DNA from: Collybia mongolica
Taxonomy: Eukaryota; Basidiomycota; Agaricomycetes; Agaricales; Clitocybaceae
Assembly (NCBI GenBank): GCA_013420905.1
Contig: JAAXNY010000015.1
Coordinates: 248,001 to 312,000 of the forward strand
Reading direction: 5' to 3'
DNA length: 64,000 nt
This document shows positions 31,911 to 42,073 of the stretch, in pieces (within the stretch, counting starts at the first letter, position 1; each line of letters begins with the position of its first letter). The position numbers and the translations under genes were made by a program. The notes below the pieces were generated by a model that saw only the letters and a program-made list of their open reading frames with translations, did not search any database and was not told the DNA's origin.

Positions 31911-34900
31911 AAACAAAACCAACACTGGCGGACCTGCCTGATAAATTTAGAATTATCAGAGATATAAAGGGTGACCCTTTAGCGGCCCTACCAGTTCTAA
32001 CGCCTAACCCACCTCCGTTTAAACCAACTGGAAGGTATACTGAGGAAAGGCGCGCGGAATTCCAAAGGGTACACGAAGAAGAGAGCTTCTTAAAACCTAA
32101 AGAGATGGATATAATCCACGACTTTATGTGCAAACATAATGATGGTTTTGCTTGGAATGATAGTGAGCGCGGTAGCTTTAAGAAGGAATATTTTCCTCCC
32201 GTCGAGATACCAGTAGTCCCACATACGCCGTGGACAGAAAGGAACATTAGAATCCCACCAGGGATCTATGAAGATGTTTGTAAAATCATCAAAACTAAAA
32301 TTGATGCAGGAGTCTATGAGAGATCCAATTCATCATATAGGTCTAGATGGTTTACCGTATTAAAGAAAGGCCCAGGAAAGAAGCTTAGAATTGTACATAG
32401 TCTAGAACCGCTGAATGCAGTCACAATAGCACACTCGGGCTTACCACCCACTACCGAAGAACTAGCAGAACACTTTGCAGGGCGCGCTTGTGGCGGAATG
32501 ATGGATCTATATGTAGGATACGATGAGAGGCCTTTAGCAGAAACCTCGCGCGATCTAACCACGTTCCAAACACCGTTTGGCGCACTGAGACTAGTAACAC
32601 TTCCTATGGGATGGACGAATTCAGTTCCAATATTTCATGATGATGTCACATACATCCTACAGGATGAGGTACCACATGTTACAATACCCTACATTGATGA
32701 TGTACCCGTGCGCGGTCCAGCAACGCGCTACGAACTGCCGGACGGAACAGAAGAAGAGCTACCTGGTGCTCCAGGTGTTAGGCGCTTCTTCTGGGAACAT
32801 ATGCAAAATGTAAATCGCGTCGTACAGAGAATGAAGTATTCTGGAGGAACGTTTTCAGGATATAAGTCTATGTTATGCGCAAGTGAAATTCTAGTGGTAG
32901 GACATAGATGTACCTATGAAGGACGAAAACCTACTACAGATAGAATCGGTGTAGTTGAAAGATGGGGACCATGCAAAGATGTCAGTGAAGTACGCGCTTA
33001 CATGGGAACTATTGGTGTATGCAGGAATTTCATTAAGGACTTCGCTCGTATAGGCCAACCAATTCAAAAGTTAACTAGAAGTAGTGAACCTTGGATATGG
33101 GGGCCTGAGCAAGAAGAAGCGCAGCAGCTATTGTTAGACACACTTAAAAATAGCCCCGCGCTCCGTCCAATTAATTACACCTGGAATACGCCAGTGGTAT
33201 TGTCAGTAGATACATCATGGAAAGCCGTAGGCTACTATATCTATCAGGAAGACCCTGATATACCTGGAAGAAAGCACTATGCTAGATTTGACTCAATAAC
33301 TCTGAATGAGCGCGAAGCGCGCTTCTCACAACCCAAACGAGAGCTATTTGGATTGATGAGAGTTCTAATGGCATGTTATTATTGGTTTATTGGAGTACGA
33401 AATTTGGTAGTGGAAACGGATGCAAAGTACATTAAGGGGATGTTATCAAACCCAAGTCTAGGACCTAATGCAACGGTAAATAGGTGGATTGATAGGATAC
33501 TTATGTTCCACTTTACTCTGGTTCATAAAGCTGGTAAAGGCTTTGGCCCAGATGGTCTGTCAAGACGAGACGTGCGGCTAGGGGATCCTGTCTACCCGGA
33601 CCCAGACGATGGTTACGACGAACCCTCAGGTCCTTTAAAGTTTATCAACCCAACGGAAGGGTTAGATGACCCTTTGGAGCTGTCAGATTTTAAAGAGGAG
33701 ATCAACATGCGCGGCGGATATTTATTCCAACTTGCGAAGGAAATCTCTGATTTTGAAGTTGAAGTAAACAATGCCTGGGCTGGTGAAGCAGCATTTATTG
33801 GAGAAGTAAAACAGCACTTAGGTTTAGGATGGTTCGGTATTCAAAGAGAAGCTTATCTAAAGCAACTTGTAAATACTACTGTCATACCCGATGAAAAGTT
33901 TAAATATGACCCTAATGTAAGGGAAGTATATGACGAGTCTAAACGAACACCTACGGCGCAGGAACAGGATAAAAACCTACCTTTAATAAAAGAATGGTTA
34001 AAAAGACCACAAAAGAGACCAAAAGGAATGACAGATCGCGCCTACCTAAAGTTTGCAAGGCAGGCGTCTAATTTCTTTTTGGATCCAGAAGGCAGGATGT
34101 ATAGGAAAAATATCGATAGCGCGCACCAGCTTGTTGTTGATAAAAATCACCGAACATATATGATGAAGGCGTCTCACGATTCTGTTGGACATAGGGGTTT
34201 CTATGCAACAAAGTCCTTAATAGATAAAAGATTTTGGTGGCCAGAAATGGAACGCGATGTATCATGGTATGTGAAGTCATGTCACATCTGTCAGACAAGG
34301 CTCTTAACTTTGTTGAGAATCCCTCCTGTCATAACCCACACGCCGTCTATATTCCAAGTGTTGCATGCGGACACCATGTATATGAGCCCATCGTCTAACG
34401 GTTATAAATACATTGTCCAAGGAAGATGTGCACTGTCTTCGTGGATGGAAGGCGCGCCCCTCAAATCTGAGGATGGCAAGACCTTGGGAAGGTGGCTGTT
34501 CGAAGAAGTAATTTGTAGATGGGGTTCCCTAACGGAAATTGTAACGGATAATGGTCCTGCCTTTGTCGCAGCCAAAGCGTGGCTGGAATCCAAGTATGGT
34601 ATTACAGGAATAAGTATATCACCATACAATTCCAAAGGAAATGGGATCGCCGAGCGCGCACATTGGGATGTGCGTCAAGCTGTCTTCAAAGCTACAGGTG
34701 GTGATGTAAAGAAGTGGTACTACTTCTTCCACCATGTAATGTGGGCTGACAGAATTACTATATGGAAAGGGACGGGTTGCTCCCCCTATTTTATGATTAC
34801 GGGCGCGCACCCAACCTTACCATTAGATATTATTGAAGCCACTTGGTTAGTAAAGTTACCAGGAAAAATATTGACTACAGAGGAACTCATTGGGTTTAGA

Positions 34901-35464
34901 GCGCAGGCTCTAGCTAAGCACGTCCAGCATGTGGCCGATATGAGGAAACGTATCAATATAGAAAAACGAAGGAGACTATTACAGTATGAGAAGGATCACA
35001 GCGCGACCATCAGAGACTATGATTTCAAACCAGGAAGTTTAGTACTAGTTAGAAATACCGAGGTCGAAAGTTCGCTCGATAAAAAGCTGAAGCCACGGTA
35101 CCTGGGACCAATGATAGTCCTGAGACGAAACCGCGGGGGAGCCTATATTGTTTGCGAAATGGATGGATCGGTGTGGCAGCATAAAGTGGGGGCGTTTAGG
35201 GTTATTCCCTATTTTGCTAGGAGTACAATTGAACTGCCGGATAATCTGCAAGATCTAATAGACATCTCTAGCGAAACACTAAATGCTTTAGTGGAATCGA
35301 AAGATCCCGCTAATAGGCAAGTTTACAAGGAGCGTGACTATACTTTTGACAGAGTCCAATTGGATCAGTCCGATTCAGAGTCAAGCTCTAGTGAGAACAC
35401 TGAGGAGGGGATAGCGCCGGCGCTACCACAAACTACTATGTCACACCGGAAGTTGCATAGGTGA
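31907..35464 (+). CDS. pol: Pol polyprotein: RT, RNase H, integrase (element A)
   Basis: 1185 codons, intact. [29 protein letters not shown] near residue 198, [13 protein letters not shown], catalytic YIDD near residue 262. RNase [15 protein letters not shown] near 430 and [12 protein letters not shown]. Integrase: zinc finger HDSVGH...CHICQTR (about 756-794), catalytic Asp in LHADTMYM (~821), Asp in VTDNGPAF (~880) and Glu in GIAERAHW (~915). The C-terminal [14 protein letters not shown] fold is followed by a Ser-rich tail. The protein is identical to that of element C. The frame is open from 31859, so entry is probably by frameshift. Confidence 0.94.
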   Translation: MKTKPTLADLPDKFRIIRDIKGDPLAALPVLTPNPPPFKPTGRYTEERRAEFQRVHEEESFLKPKEMDIIHDFMCKHNDGFAWNDSERGSFKKEYFPPVEIPVVPHTPWTERNIRIPPGIYEDVCKIIKTKIDAGVYERSNSSYRSRWFTVLKKGPGKKLRIVHSLEPLNAVTIAHSGLPPTTEELAEHFAGRACGGMMDLYVGYDERPLAETSRDLTTFQTPFGALRLVTLPMGWTNSVPIFHDDVTYILQDEVPHVTIPYIDDVPVRGPATRYELPDGTEEELPGAPGVRRFFWEHMQNVNRVVQRMKYSGGTFSGYKSMLCASEILVVGHRCTYEGRKPTTDRIGVVERWGPCKDVSEVRAYMGTIGVCRNFIKDFARIGQPIQKLTRSSEPWIWGPEQEEAQQLLLDTLKNSPALRPINYTWNTPVVLSVDTSWKAVGYYIYQEDPDIPGRKHYARFDSITLNEREARFSQPKRELFGLMRVLMACYYWFIGVRNLVVETDAKYIKGMLSNPSLGPNATVNRWIDRILMFHFTLVHKAGKGFGPDGLSRRDVRLGDPVYPDPDDGYDEPSGPLKFINPTEGLDDPLELSDFKEEINMRGGYLFQLAKEISDFEVEVNNAWAGEAAFIGEVKQHLGLGWFGIQREAYLKQLVNTTVIPDEKFKYDPNVREVYDESKRTPTAQEQDKNLPLIKEWLKRPQKRPKGMTDRAYLKFARQASNFFLDPEGRMYRKNIDSAHQLVVDKNHRTYMMKASHDSVGHRGFYATKSLIDKRFWWPEMERDVSWYVKSCHICQTRLLTLLRIPPVITHTPSIFQVLHADTMYMSPSSNGYKYIVQGRCALSSWMEGAPLKSEDGKTLGRWLFEEVICRWGSLTEIVTDNGPAFVAAKAWLESKYGITGISISPYNSKGNGIAERAHWDVRQAVFKATGGDVKKWYYFFHHVMWADRITIWKGTGCSPYFMITGAHPTLPLDIIEATWLVKLPGKILTTEELIGFRAQALAKHVQHVADMRKRINIEKRRRLLQYEKDHSATIRDYDFKPGSLVLVRNTEVESSLDKKLKPRYLGPMIVLRRNRGGAYIVCEMDGSVWQHKVGAFRVIPYFARSTIELPDNLQDLIDISSETLNALVESKDPANRQVYKERDYTFDRVQLDQSDSESSSSENTEEGIAPALPQTTMSHRKLHR

Positions 35465-35610
35465 TAAATCAGTATGGAAACAGAAGCAGTAAAGACAGTA
35501 TAAGCAACTAAGCTAAGTAGTAAGGACAGTGTTAAGCCGAGTAAAGACAGTAATACAAAGGAGCGTGGGGAGGGACACCATAACTCAGGAGGAAGTTAAT
35601 TGGACTGTCC

Positions 35611-36230
35611 TCAAGCAGATATGAAGTCGTCTTCAACCTCGGGCAAGGGCACGTCAGCCGGAGCTACCTCCTCCTTATCATTGTCATCCTGGTCATGGAC
35701 TTCCGTAGCGCTCGCAGTGGCAGCCTCGTCAGAGCCTCCCTCCAGAGCGGCCTCGTTCATTAGACCGTTGAGGCGAGTAACCTCGTCCATAGTGGCATCA
35801 TGACGCTTCAATAAGAAGGACACTGTATGACTGATCTCCTCCAACTCAGCGCGGTAGTTTAAAAGCATCCTACCGAGGGCTTGCTTGGTGTGCGACATGG
35901 GATCGCCCATGTCTGCAATCAAGCGCGCCCGCACTAAGACTACATCGTGCTCCTTGGAGGGATGGAAGTCAATAAAGACACGAGTATCTGATGCACAGTC
36001 GGTATAAATTTAGAACCATCTATTATTAGAAAACGTACCCTCAGCAGATGCCTTTGGATCTTCATCCGGGGTGTCCTGCCTCGTACGCTTTTTGGGACAA
36101 AGAGTGCTGCCGCGATTGAGCTCGGAACGCTTACCGTCCTGTAGGAATAAGAAACAAAGTAATAGACAGAGCAAAAACAAGAATGGGTACCTTGATGGCA
36201 GCCTTTTCAGCCTTAGTCCTTTTGACATGG
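35611..36230 (-). pseudogene. antisense accessory gene 2 of element A, 3-prime part
   Basis: Minus-strand C-terminal exons of the gene seen intact at 40546-41927, including the coiled-coil-like RMLLNYRAELEEISHTV and the acidic end (DDNDKEEVAPADVPLPEVED). It is cut at 36230 by insertion of element C; the 5-prime part resumes at 50475. Confidence 0.78.
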
Positions 36231-37448
36231 TGAAAGGGGGCTCCTGGGCTATAAGTGCGCTGATGCTATGTAATGTAATCCCTCGCACACACACACACCA
36301 AACCTAACAATCAACACACAAACAGTAGGAATCGCCTGTTTTGAGTTCGGGTTCAAGTGCTTAGAAGCACTAAGCTTTGAATAGTACTAGCCAAAGCCCT
36401 TTCCAATGATCTCTCAACAGGTTCGATTTAGACAAAAGCTTCAACACAGGTTCAAAAACCTGCTAGGTATATTTATAATATCTCTCGATCCAATAGACTG
36501 AGTACCAAGTGTATGTTCAATTATTAATGATCCCAAGCGGATCTATAAGTCCAAGCGACTTATCAAACAATACAGTGCCAAGTGCACTAAGGCCAAGTGC
36601 CTAGTAATTCCAACGGACAATATGGTACTAAGTTCCAAGTGAACTAAGTTTCTTTAATTCTGTAGTTCTTCAATCAATTCCAATCTAGACACGTTGAAGC
36701 AATCTGATCCTTAATTCGGGCACGCAATAGTGTTTTAACAAATGTGATTTGTATACTCTATAGTCGCGCGAAGTGGGGGCAAGATTCCTTGCCTTAGCGC
36801 TACTTATCTACAGTCTATTTATAGTGTACAAACTAAATATCATACGGAATTGTAAATTTTACACGGAACCACGCTCCCGCGCGCCAAGGATCTGTATTCA
36901 ATGCTGATGCGTCCTCTACAACTTGGCGCGCGTGCCATGCGTGCCAATTATGCCGTTTACTGGTTACTTATCAAATATTGAAAGAGCTGGCTAAACTCTT
37001 ATCAAGTCGCGACCGCGCACTCCGTTATTTAAAACAGCGCGGCACTGTCATTTACTCCTCCTGATTGTCCCGGTTGCTATTCACGGGGTCCCGTCGCTTC
37101 CAGTAGTTAACACCAAGTACCCCTGACTAGGATCGGGTTGTGCAAGTCCCAAATTTACAATTACTTCTCCTATTAATGATGATCCCCGGACTAATGATAT
37201 CATACTACAACGGTTACTTATGAACTAAGACACCGAGGTTGTAACCGGGCATGGTGAATAGGACTAATAATAGACCGTACTCATAGTCCTCTGTACTGAT
37301 AGTGTATTATCCATTAGACTAGTTCACTCTGATTAGCCGTCTTGGAGCTCGACTCTAATCCTTTATTACCGTTTACTTGGTTATTAGAAATGATACTAAT
37401 AGCCTTACTTGTCGACTTTACAAGCGCAAACAATTTCTGGCCCTATCA
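36231..37448 (-). repeat. 3-prime LTR of element C
   Basis: Begins TGAAAGGGGG and ends GGCCCTATCA on the plus strand (TGATAGGGCC...CCCTTTCA in element sense). It contains a (CA)n run near 36286-36299 and a TATAAATA-type box in element sense near 36832. Confidence 0.92.
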
Positions 37449-37458
37449 TCTCCCCCAT
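37449..37458 (-). promoter_or_regulatory. polypurine tract of element C
   Basis: Reads ATGGGGGAGA on the minus strand immediately before the LTR TG. A similar GAGGGGGAGATG tract with a nearby ACTGTCC word occurs near 40224-40236, between the two accessory genes. Confidence 0.65.
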
Positions 37459-37897
37459 ACCACAAATATAGACTGTCCTCAGTCTCTCTTTGCCAGCATG
37501 TTGGTCCAATACTTCGGGTCTGCACGCGTCTAATCTTTCAGTACAAGGTTACAACGGTTCCGCTTTTAGACAGGTAGGCGCGCAATGTTGGGATCGAGCC
37601 CAGAGGTTTACTTCCCATCAGGATCGTGACAGTTCTATACGTCTCCTGAGAGAATACTTGACATTCGGACATCGCTTTACAGATATTTCAGTCATCTGAA
37701 CCTTTCTCTCGTTATGTTTCTGACACTTCAGCAAGAGATCAGTACTCCTGCTTGTCCTTTAGAACTTCGCAATGCAGGGTTGTGCGTTTTTAAAAACTCG
37801 CGCCCTTGCTAAGTTTTAGACAATTTGGACTTTATAGCCCAGTTCTAAATTTCTTTGCTATTCGCATCGCTCAAACGCTCCAACTTCTCTAAACCAA

Positions 37898-39972
37898 ATG
37901 TCTTCTACTTCCACTTCTGCCATGGCTCGTGCCCTGCGCTCGCCTTCCGCGCTGTCCCTCTCGCTCTCCGCCACGATTTTACCGACTGAGGGCCGTTCCC
38001 CCACTATGGTCTATGTGGACCAGCCGGTCCCCTCATTTTCCGACCTCCTTGAAGATGCCGAGGGCGATGTCTTCGTCGCCATGGAGCAAGGGTGGATTAT
38101 TATGGCCGAGGAACTCGCGCCCCGTATGGACCATCAGGGCCCCCTTGACCTTGACAAGTTGATTGACTTCGTCGATCACTGCTCCATGCTCATCGTACGC
38201 CCATCTTTTACTTATTAAAACCTTTCACTTATTTACTGGTCTCAGGATGCCATCACTGGCGTGGTCCGTGGCGCGCGTTTTTTGCTGCCATATCCGGCTA
38301 TTCTCCTCCTGTGCGCGCTTCACCTTCAAGTGATGTGCATCCCAGTCAACGCGCGCGAGGCTTCGTGGTCTTCCTGGCGCACGGTCATATCGACTGACCT
38401 GGGCACCAATTCCATTCTTCTGGTAAGTGACTTGTTTACTTCTTTACTCTGCCTGCCCTTGTCAAGCTGACTACCTTTTACTTTAGGGCCAGGCTCCCAC
38501 TGTGGAGCAAGTCCTGGACCAGGTGGGGTCGCGCTTTGAGCGTGACAATGGTGAAAGTATCTTTCAGGATACTTTCCTCGTCCCTCCTCGCATGGTTGGC
38601 GCACCGCGCTGTTACCATCAGTACCAGGACAGTTGGTCCGCCGCGCCCTTGCCGGCGCACTCCCTGGTCTTGGTACCAGCGGTTCGTCTAATACTGCTTT
38701 TTATTACTTTTCTTCTGTGGTTGACTTATTTCAATAGCCCCTCAAGCGGAAGCGTAACGCAGGGTCCAAGGGCAAAGGCCGCGCGGTTCCCCAGGTATAT
38801 ACCATCCTTTACTTCATGGGTTTCACATTATTCCTGACTTGCTTTCAAAATTCTAGTCTGACATGTCGCGCGCCCAGGGGGCTGGCAGTGATGCCGCGCT
38901 GCGTCCCACGGAAGCAGGTCCCGTATGTCTCTTTTCTCTTCTGAACTCATTTACTTTTACTCATTTTTATCTCCTTAGTCCTCTGGGCAGCCACCGGTAA
39001 AGGTTGAGGTCCCCGAGCTCCGGCTCTTTAATGAAGAGATCGCGCGCCAGTTGGCTCAAGAGGGGTTCGCGGAGTTGTTACCTCCCGTGGCCCCTTCTCC
39101 TCGCCAGTCACGTAAGACCACTCGTTCTAGGGATAGGGTTCAGGCAACACGCCGCAAGCACGCGCTGGTTCCCAACCGGGAGCTGACGCCGCTACAATCC
39201 CCTATTACCTCCCTGCTGGCTGACCTTGCGCCTCGGCGCTCTACCGTATGTTCATTACTCTTTTATTTCTTGTTACTGATCATTCTTACTAGGTGGGCTA
39301 TCCTTGCACGATGTGCGCCACCTGTGGCGACATCGAGTGCTCCTTCAACAGTTGGGGTAAACCGTGCGTTGAATGCACCACCGCCAAGAAGGGGAAGTGC
39401 AGCTTCAGTCTCACTCCCCAGAAGCGCGCTAGGCTTTGTGAGGATCTGGGGCCTATGCTTGGTGCGGGCATTTCTAGTAAGCCATTTTCTTTCTGTCTTT
39501 TTGTTTACTAATGATTTTACTTATTCTACTAGCAGTTGCTGAAGCCTATGCTCAGCTAGGCGACGCGGACACTCTTGCCACGGAGGTCATTCAGGCCGCT
39601 AACCACACGCTTGAAATGCGCAACTCCTTGTTGGCGCGCATAGTTGGCACCATCGGTAGGTTGTATGAGGAGGAAGGCCTGGAGGGCCTTCAAAACCTCT
39701 TGCTGACTACGCCAGCCACGGAGAGCGCTCTGCTCTTCTATGCGGATTTCCAGAACCTCCCTTGGCCGCCCTTGGAGGAAGAAGCAGAGGTTGATGACGG
39801 TTCTTTGTTGTCAAGTTCCTCTTCGTCCATGCCTGACAGCGAGGAGGAGAAGCCGCGCCGCGCCCCCCCCACCTACGTTTTTATCTATATGTGTTTTCCC
39901 GGGCCTCTGGCCCTTTTATTACTGCTACCTAAGTTCCCCCGCCTTTCGTTGGGCTTCAATTTTATTAATTGA
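37898..39972 (+). CDS. antisense accessory gene 1 of element C, Zn2Cys6-like cysteine array, eight exons
   Basis: Exons 37898-38194, 38246-38422, 38487-38672, 38738-38794, 38857-38922, 38979-39245, 39293-39476 and 39533-39972 join in one open frame of about 557 residues with GT/AG introns. Exon 4 is a strongly basic, nuclear-localisation-like segment (PLKRKRNAGSKGKGR). Exon 7 carries CTMCATCGDIEC and CVECTTAKKGKC, giving C-x2-C-x7-C-x8-C-x2-C-x7-C, near the fungal Zn2Cys6 pattern. The last exon has an acidic Ser-rich segment, then a hydrophobic end that may be misread. The same spacing occurs in B's accessory protein although the rest is not visibly similar. A nuclear nucleic-acid-binding role is inferred, not shown. 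Confidence 0.72.
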
Positions 39973-40545
39973 AGTCCAACACATGTTTCTACATACAGTC
40001 CCCTGGACTATAAACAATACAATTGGTTTACCCATTGTTCTATTGTCTTCATAAGAAAGCTTCCGCCCTTGCACCGGCTACTTAAGTTATAAATAGTACA
40101 GTTTAATTCTGGTGCAATACTCTCGATCATTAAGACCGTGGCGCAATCACTGACTTTTTATAGACAATCTATTTCAATCCTTGTAACCTTGGTAGGCTTT
40201 TCCAAATCGATTTTTGCTTATACCCATCTCCCCCTCAACACTGACAACAACTGTCCCAGTTGTCATGCGGACACTGCCGCGCTCCACATGAATTTTTACG
40301 GAGCTCCTTTTTCAATTGGGCCCAGCATTTCAATTAGGCACGCGTCTCGGACCTGTTCAGTTGAAATGTATAGATTTTTCTGGGGATAGAACGCGCACAA
40401 CGAATGAGAGACTGGGTAGCGCTTCTCTAGTCGTAGAGGTATAAAAAGGGCACTGGCTGTGCTTTTTGTCCCAAGACATCGCCTGACTCTATTATACTCT
40501 CTTTACAACGTTCTGGTTCGAAGAACCAATTTCCTCTGCATCATT
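39973..40545. other. spacer between accessory genes 1 and 2 of element C
   Basis: Holds a small GTCC/GGAC palindrome near 39999, a polypurine-like tract at 40224-40236 (minus strand) and the promoter of accessory gene 2. No coding region was recognised. Confidence 0.5.
40440..40449 (+). promoter_or_regulatory. TATA box of accessory gene 2 (element C)
   Basis: TATAAAAAGG lies about 100 bp upstream of the ATG at 40546 and is conserved in the element A copy (minus strand, near 51341-51350). It suggests the antisense gene has its own polymerase II promoter rather than depending on the LTR. Confidence 0.55.
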
Positions 40546-41927
40546 ATGACTAGCCCCCCCAACTATCAAGACATCGAGAACTTCAAGATGGTCCAAGCTC
40601 AGTGGCACACCTTTCAAGCTCGTTTATCGATGGACACCCTTGTTGAACAAAGGGTCAGCGTCCGGAAGTTAGGCAAAACCGCGGTACACTTTTTACCAAT
40701 TACACTTTTAAAACGCCGTTTTTGTAACCAACTTTTACAATTTACAGCTACTCCTGACTGAGTCCAAATTGGTTTTGACGGAGCGGTCCTGGCAGAATGT
40801 TATCTTTGGTGTCCATAAGGCATTCCAGGGACTACAACATGTATACCCCGAGTTACTTCAAGAGCCTGTGTACCGTAACATTGTGACTCTGACTGCCGCT
40901 ATTCACTGTCACCGTGAAAAGGTCCGCACTGAGCACCTGTCTCAAACCGCGGTGCGTGCTTTTTACCTCATCTTGTACTGTACTGTTCTTTAAACCATGG
41001 TTTTCTGGTACTAGGTCCCTGCTACTGGTGGTGAAGCGGATGGTACCACTATTCCAGGCGAGGTCATTGCTGGCGGTGAATATGACGGTGACATTGAAAT
41101 GTCTGGTACTGACTCGGTATGTTTCTTTTTAGCTACCGCGCTGTCAGTGCGCGACATACTCAATGGCGTCTCTTCTTTACTCAAGAATATGGTCATTGAT
41201 TCCGGCGCTACGGCTAGTGCTGCTGTCTCTGGATCAGTGACTAGTTGTCTCCTTAGTGAAGGACCAATCACCCGTAGCCGCAAGGAGAAGGAGAACATTA
41301 AGGTTCCCCGTGTCAAAAGGACTAAGGCTGAAAAGGCTGCCATCAAGGTACCCATTCTTGTTTTTGCTCTGTCTATTACTTTGTTTCTTATTCCTACAGG
41401 ACGGTAAGCGTTCCGAGCTCAATCGCGGCAGCACTCTTTGTCCCAAAAAGCGTACGAGGCAGGACACCCCGGATGAAGATCCAAAGGCATCTGCTGAGGG
41501 TACGTTTTCTAATAATAGATGGTTCTAAATTTATACCGACTGTGCATTAGATACTCGTGTCTTTATTGACTTCCATCCCTCCAAGGAGCACGATGTAGTC
41601 TTAGTGCGGGCGCGCTTGATTGCAGACATGGGCGATCCCATGTCGCACACCAAGCAAGCCCTCGGTAGGATGCTTTTAAACTACTGCGCTGAGTTGGAGG
41701 AGATCAGTCATACAGTGTCCTTCTTATTGAAGCGTCATGATGCCACTATGGACGAGGTTACTCGCCTCAACGGTCTAATGAACGAGGCCGCTCTGGAGGG
41801 AGGCTCTGACGAGGCTGCCACTGCGAGCGCTACGGAAGTCCATGACCAGGATGACAATGATAAGGAGGAGGTAGCTCCGGCTGACGTGCCCTTGCCCGAG
41901 GTTGAAGACGACTTCATATCTGCTTGA
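40546..41927 (+). CDS. antisense accessory gene 2 of element C, five exons
   Basis: Exons 40546-40683, 40748-40951, 41015-41347, 41400-41499 and 41551-41927 give one open frame of about 383 residues. Features: N-terminal helical region (FKMVQAQWHTFQARLSMD), a basic segment (RSRKEKENIKVPRVKRTKAEK), a second basic patch (CPKKRTRQDT), a coiled-coil-like stretch near ELEEISHTVSFLLKRHDATMD, and an acidic C-terminus. There is no cysteine array. Exon 3 might hide another small intron after 41116. The gene converges with pol, its stop lying about 150 bp from the pol stop. Function unknown. Confidence 0.68.
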
Positions 41928-42073
41928 GGACAGTCCAATTAACTTCCTCCTGAGTTATGGTGTCCCTCCCCACGCTCCTTTGTATTACTGTCTTTACTCG
42001 GCTTAACACTGTCCTTACTACTTAGCTTAGTTGCTTATACTGTCTTTACTGCTTCTGTTTCCATACTGATTTA

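Noticed and set aside
36286..36299. (CA)n run as a telomere-like or functional repeat
   Set aside because: It is a short microsatellite within the family 1 LTR, present in both C LTRs.
41116..41132. 16-nt intron GTATGTTTCTTTTTAG in accessory gene 2
   Set aside because: Too short for fungal splicing; reading through keeps the frame open.
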